In this document: in pieces, positions 60,966-64,000 of the stretch | Layout of the letters: every line of letters starts with the position of its first letter | Numbering within the stretch: the first letter of the stretch is position 1 | Assembly: GCA_020002265.1 (NCBI GenBank) | Contig: CP048228.1 | Span: forward strand, 248,001-312,000 | Length of the DNA stretch: 64,000 nucleotides | From: Anaplasmataceae bacterium AB001_6 | GTDB lineage: Bacteria; Pseudomonadota; Alphaproteobacteria; Rickettsiales; Anaplasmataceae | Direction of reading: 5' to 3' | Program-made: the position numbers and the translations under genes | The notes under the pieces: model-generated | What the model saw: only the letters and a program-made list of their open reading frames with translations | Database searches by the model: none | What the model was told of the DNA's origin: nothing

Positions 60966-61739
60966 ATGTTTAATTTTGTTAATTTAACAGGACGCTCTTT
61001 TTTTGAATTGTGTGTTAAAGCTGCTCTCTTTTTTATATTTTCTGTAAGAACTATTTTTTGCTTCATAAAATTTCGTGATTATTGGGAAAACACTTTGTAC
61101 GCTTTTATGGAAGTGTTTTTTTTTTCTTTACTAGTTGTTGCTTTGACTTCTTTGAGTACAGGATCTGTTTTAACAGTACATACTTACACAGGCCTACAGC
61201 TGTTCAAAGATGAGGAAATTGTAGCAGAAATTGTTTCGCTTGCAATAATGCGTGAATTAGCACCAGCTATTACTGGGATTATTCTTTCTGCGAAGGTTGT
61301 ATCGTGGGCTACTTCAGAACTTGCTTCAATGCGTATTACTAATCAAATAGATGCATTGGAAGTCATGGGCATTGATACTTACTCAACTCTTGTTTTTCCA
61401 AGGATTTTAGCATGTTGTATAGGCTTCCCATTGATGTTAATACTTGCTGATATTTTTGCGCTGTATGGTGGTTATCTAGTGATACAATACTATTTCAAAT
61501 TGAGTGGTTTAGGGTATATTAGTCATATCATTAACATATTGCAATGGTATGATATCTATATTGGTCTCGTGAAATCACTTATATTTTCTCTAATAGCTGG
61601 TCTTGTATCTTGTTATATGGGCTACAATGCAACAGGAGGAACTAGAGGTGTTGGGATTAATACAACTTTTGCTATAGTTATGGTACTTGTCATGATAATG
61701 GTACTAAATTACTTTATTACTTCGATAATGTCAGTATAG
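60966..61739 (+). CDS. mlaE: MlaE-family ABC transporter permease
   Basis: Inner-membrane permease of the Mla system that moves phospholipids between membranes. Typical: FKDEEIVAEIVSLAIMRELAPAITGIILSAKV (partly quoted), ASELASM-like TSELASMRITNQIDALEVMGID, and the C-terminal CYMGYNATGGTRGVGINTT. Several hydrophobic segments; 257 residues. mlaF follows after 5 nt. The MlaD substrate-binding gene is not adjacent. Confidence 0.93.
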   Translation: MFNFVNLTGRSFFELCVKAALFFIFSVRTIFCFIKFRDYWENTLYAFMEVFFFSLLVVALTSLSTGSVLTVHTYTGLQLFKDEEIVAEIVSLAIMRELAPAITGIILSAKVVSWATSELASMRITNQIDALEVMGIDTYSTLVFPRILACCIGFPLMLILADIFALYGGYLVIQYYFKLSGLGYISHIINILQWYDIYIGLVKSLIFSLIAGLVSCYMGYNATGGTRGVGINTTFAIVMVLVMIMVLNYFITSIMSV

Positions 61740-61744
61740 GTTAT

Positions 61745-62467
61745 ATGGCAGATATTATAGTTTTAAAAGATGTATGTAAGGAATTTTCTGGAAGAAAAGT
61801 CATTGATGGTTTCAATCTTAGCATAGCGCATAAGGATTCTTTAGTTATTATGGGTAATTCTGGTAGTGGAAAATCAGTGTTAGCCAAAATGATGATAGGG
61901 ATTATGCAGCCAGAATCGGGCTCTATTAGGGTAAATGATAAAAAATTAACAACTAATTTGCGAAGAAATGTTGTTTCTAATGATATCTCATTTTGTTTTC
62001 AAAGTGATGCATTATTAGATAGTTTAAAGGTTAAAGATAATCTTGCTATTGCTTTGATTAAGAGAAGAAATATGAAGAAAAAAGTAGCTATAGCAATTGC
62101 TATTTCTGAGCTTAAAAATATTGGCCTTGATGAAGATGTTGCTGAATTTTATCCTAATGAATTATCAGGAGGAATGAGGAAAAGAGTTGCAGTGTTGCGT
62201 AGCCTTATTATTAAGCCAAAGATTGCTATTTTTGATGAACCAACAACAGGCTTGGATCCCATCACCAATGATAAAATAAGTAAATTAATTAAACATTATA
62301 TAAATAAGTATGAAATAACCGCTGTTACTATAACGCACAATGCTAAGTGCATGTATGAAGTTGGCCACAGAGTTTTATTTCTTATTGATGGGCAATTATT
62401 ATGGCAAGGGGATATAAACTCATTACCTTCTGTGCAAGAACCAAAAATTCAAATGTTTTTGAGTTGA
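61745..62467 (+). CDS. mlaF: MlaF-family ABC transporter ATPase
   Basis: ATPase partner of MlaE. Walker A GNSGSGKSVLAK (about 37-48), Q-loop FCFQSDALLDSLKV, signature LSGGMRKRVAV (about 139-149), Walker B IAIFDEPTTGLDP, and the switch His in TITHN. 240 residues. The SDALLDSL form of the Q-loop is typical of the Mla subgroup. Confidence 0.94.
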   Translation: MADIIVLKDVCKEFSGRKVIDGFNLSIAHKDSLVIMGNSGSGKSVLAKMMIGIMQPESGSIRVNDKKLTTNLRRNVVSNDISFCFQSDALLDSLKVKDNLAIALIKRRNMKKKVAIAIAISELKNIGLDEDVAEFYPNELSGGMRKRVAVLRSLIIKPKIAIFDEPTTGLDPITNDKISKLIKHYINKYEITAVTITHNAKCMYEVGHRVLFLIDGQLLWQGDINSLPSVQEPKIQMFLS

Positions 62468-62560
62468 ATATTCTTGTTTTATTTCTAAATCTAACTCACC
62501 TTAACTTTCGTAAATCTTTATGTTAGAATTTTTTCTGATAGAATATAATTTTTTTGATAT

Positions 62561-63619
62561 ATGTCGTCTATATCGTATAAAAAACTGGGTATAATAGGTG
62601 GGGGACAATTAGCAAGAATGATTGCCTTAAGTGCTTTTGAATTCGGTGCTAATGTACATATATATACAGATAAAAAAGATGATCCAGCATTGTTAATGAC
62701 ACCTTTTGCTACTGTTGCATCTTACGATGATACTGCATCATTAGCTAAATTTGCTGCCAGCGTTGACTATCTAACTTTTGAATTTGAGAATATAACAATC
62801 AATTGTTTAGATTTCTTAGAAAGGTATGATCATATTTTTCCTCATCCGAAGATTTTAAAAATCGCTCAAGATAGAACGCTAGAGAAAACATTTATCTCTG
62901 ATATAGGTATAAAAACTGCACGATATGCTCCAATAAGAAATAAAAATGATATATCAAAATTTGGCTTTCCGGCATTACTAAAAACTAATAAATTAGGATA
63001 CGATGGAAAGGGGCAATATTTAATTCGCGATAATGGCCATTTGGAGAATTTTGTTTTTCCAGATTGTGATTTAATAGCAGAAGAGGTAATAGATTTTAAA
63101 AAAGAAGTGTCAATAATTGTATCCCGTGATAAGAAAGGGGAGGTGGATTTTTTCCCTGTAGCAGAAAATATACATCGCGATGGAATTTTATGTACGTCAA
63201 AAATTCCAGCAGATATTGGGAATGATCAAGTATTATTAATACAAAATTATGCCAAAAAAATAGCGATTAATATTGATTTAATTGGTATATTAGCTATTGA
63301 ATTCTTTATTGACAAGAATGAAGATATCATTGTTAATGAGATTGCTCCTAGACCACATAATACGGGGCACTGGAGTATGAATGCTTGTAATATTAGTCAA
63401 TTTGAACAATTGGTTAGAATATTATTCGGGTACAATTTGAAGAAGATAAAAAAGACGTATGATTGTATCATGGAAAATATCTTGGGGGAGGATATAAGAG
63501 ATTTGCATCCTGTGGGAGCTGATAAATATTCTTGTGACAGTCATTTTATTCATATCTATGGCAAAGAAAAAATAAGTGATAGAAGAAAAATGGCTCATGT
63601 TAATAAGTGTGCATTATAA
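62561..63619 (+). CDS. purK: N5-carboxyaminoimidazole ribonucleotide synthase
   Basis: ATP-grasp enzyme that carboxylates AIR in purine synthesis. N-terminal GIIGGGQLARMIALSA (about 9-24), FEFENI, ALLKTNKLGYDGKGQYLI (about 136-153), AEEVIDFKKEVSIIV, and the metal-binding VNEIAPRPHNTGHWSMNAC (about 255-273) are intact. 352 residues. No other pur gene is near. Confidence 0.95.
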   Translation: MSSISYKKLGIIGGGQLARMIALSAFEFGANVHIYTDKKDDPALLMTPFATVASYDDTASLAKFAASVDYLTFEFENITINCLDFLERYDHIFPHPKILKIAQDRTLEKTFISDIGIKTARYAPIRNKNDISKFGFPALLKTNKLGYDGKGQYLIRDNGHLENFVFPDCDLIAEEVIDFKKEVSIIVSRDKKGEVDFFPVAENIHRDGILCTSKIPADIGNDQVLLIQNYAKKIAINIDLIGILAIEFFIDKNEDIIVNEIAPRPHNTGHWSMNACNISQFEQLVRILFGYNLKKIKKTYDCIMENILGEDIRDLHPVGADKYSCDSHFIHIYGKEKISDRRKMAHVNKCAL

Positions 63620-63637
63620 ATTTTGAATTTTTTGCGT

Positions 63638-64000
63638 ATGGTTATAGAAGTTCCTTTTTTCAATCCAATTGCTATAGATTTTGGATGGGTTAATATTCGC
63701 TGGTATGCGATTTTGCTTTTAATAGGTGGATTTGTATGCTGCTTTAAGGTTTCTAAAGATATGAAAGCATCCCGAGACTTTTTTGAAGATTCTATATTCT
63801 TTTCTTTTGTTTATGGTGTTTTGTTTGCAAGATTATTCTTCATAATTTTTTATGGAGCAAAATATTTTATGCACCATCCGGTAGAAATTTTCTATATTTG
63901 GCGAGGAGGTCTTTCGTTTCATGGTGGAGTATTTGGTGGTGCTATTGCTGTTTATCACATGAGTGCAAAATACCAGATCACGTTTTTTAGACTATTAGAT
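63638..64000 (+). CDS. lgt: Prolipoprotein diacylglyceryl transferase, 3' end beyond window
   Basis: Membrane enzyme that adds diacylglycerol to lipoprotein Cys. The first 121 codons are present: FFNPIAIDFGWVNIRWYAILLL, partly quoted, is the usual N-terminus, and WRGGLSFHGGVFGG (about 88-101) is the Lgt signature with the catalytic His. Starts 18 nt after purK. The rest, including the conserved Arg/Glu regions, is outside the window. Confidence 0.95.
   Translation, partial: MVIEVPFFNPIAIDFGWVNIRWYAILLLIGGFVCCFKVSKDMKASRDFFEDSIFFSFVYGVLFARLFFIIFYGAKYFMHHPVEIFYIWRGGLSFHGGVFGGAIAVYHMSAKYQITFFRLLD

Overview
The window is a gene-dense, clearly AT-rich bacterial chromosome segment. It points to an obligately host-associated alphaproteobacterium of the order Rickettsiales. 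The evidence is a lone 16S rRNA gene with no 23S, 5S or tRNA beside it, scattered complex I genes (nuoABC apart from nuoI), accessory proteins shared with mitochondria (an NDUFA9-like dehydrogenase and an NDUFAF5/BioC-like methyltransferase), a ProP-type MFS carrier, and the alphaproteobacterial forms of AddA, UDG and the ISC operon. The flagellar genes fliF and fliG argue against Rickettsia and the Anaplasmataceae and fit a Midichloriaceae-like lineage; this placement is inference.

Layout. 1-3 kb (minus): hisS (cut by the window edge), bolA and an MFS carrier. 3-5 kb (plus): a zinc-ribbon membrane protein and a gshA-type glutamate-cysteine ligase. 5-8.3 kb (minus): nuoC-nuoB-nuoA, folD, nuoI. 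8.6-10.3 kb: the 16S gene with its own promoter and a 26-bp leader/trailer stem, followed closely by sdhC, sdhD and argS. 12.8-15.6 kb (minus): ribF, plsC, prfA. 15.8-17.3 kb: a possibly frameshifted unknown gene, a 6S RNA and the NDUFA9-like gene. 17.3-23.5 kb: UDG, a Lys-rich small protein, gyrB, and der-dnaJ. 23.95-27.7 kb: a 1247-residue unknown protein. 27.8-35.4 kb: hemC, addA, then a tight plus-strand cluster rpmE-carA-folB-rppH-dciA-hemD. 35.5-41.9 kb: pdhA, recA, fliF-fliG and three unknown genes, two of which are diverged tandem paralogues. 41.9-52.8 kb: a PolB-like exonuclease, rsmE, a degenerate methyltransferase, greA, lpdA, a small conserved protein, ubiG, an ExoD-like protein, dxr, rsmD, grxD, anmK and an alpha/beta-hydrolase-like protein. 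53-59.4 kb: the ISC operon (Rrf2-cysteine desulfurase fusion, iscS, iscU, iscA, hscB, hscA, fdx). 59.6-64 kb: radA, mlaE-mlaF, purK and the start of lgt.

Together the genes describe an aerobic cell with a pyruvate dehydrogenase, succinate dehydrogenase, complex I and ubiquinone chain, haem and Fe-S synthesis, the MEP isoprenoid pathway, some peptidoglycan and outer-membrane lipid maintenance, recombinational repair, and parts of pyrimidine, purine, folate and glutathione synthesis. The least understood parts are the 1247-residue protein with a 24-bp palindrome in its leader, the unknown genes after fliG, and the frameshifted gene next to 6S RNA. No CRISPR array, transposase, prophage or tRNA was seen.
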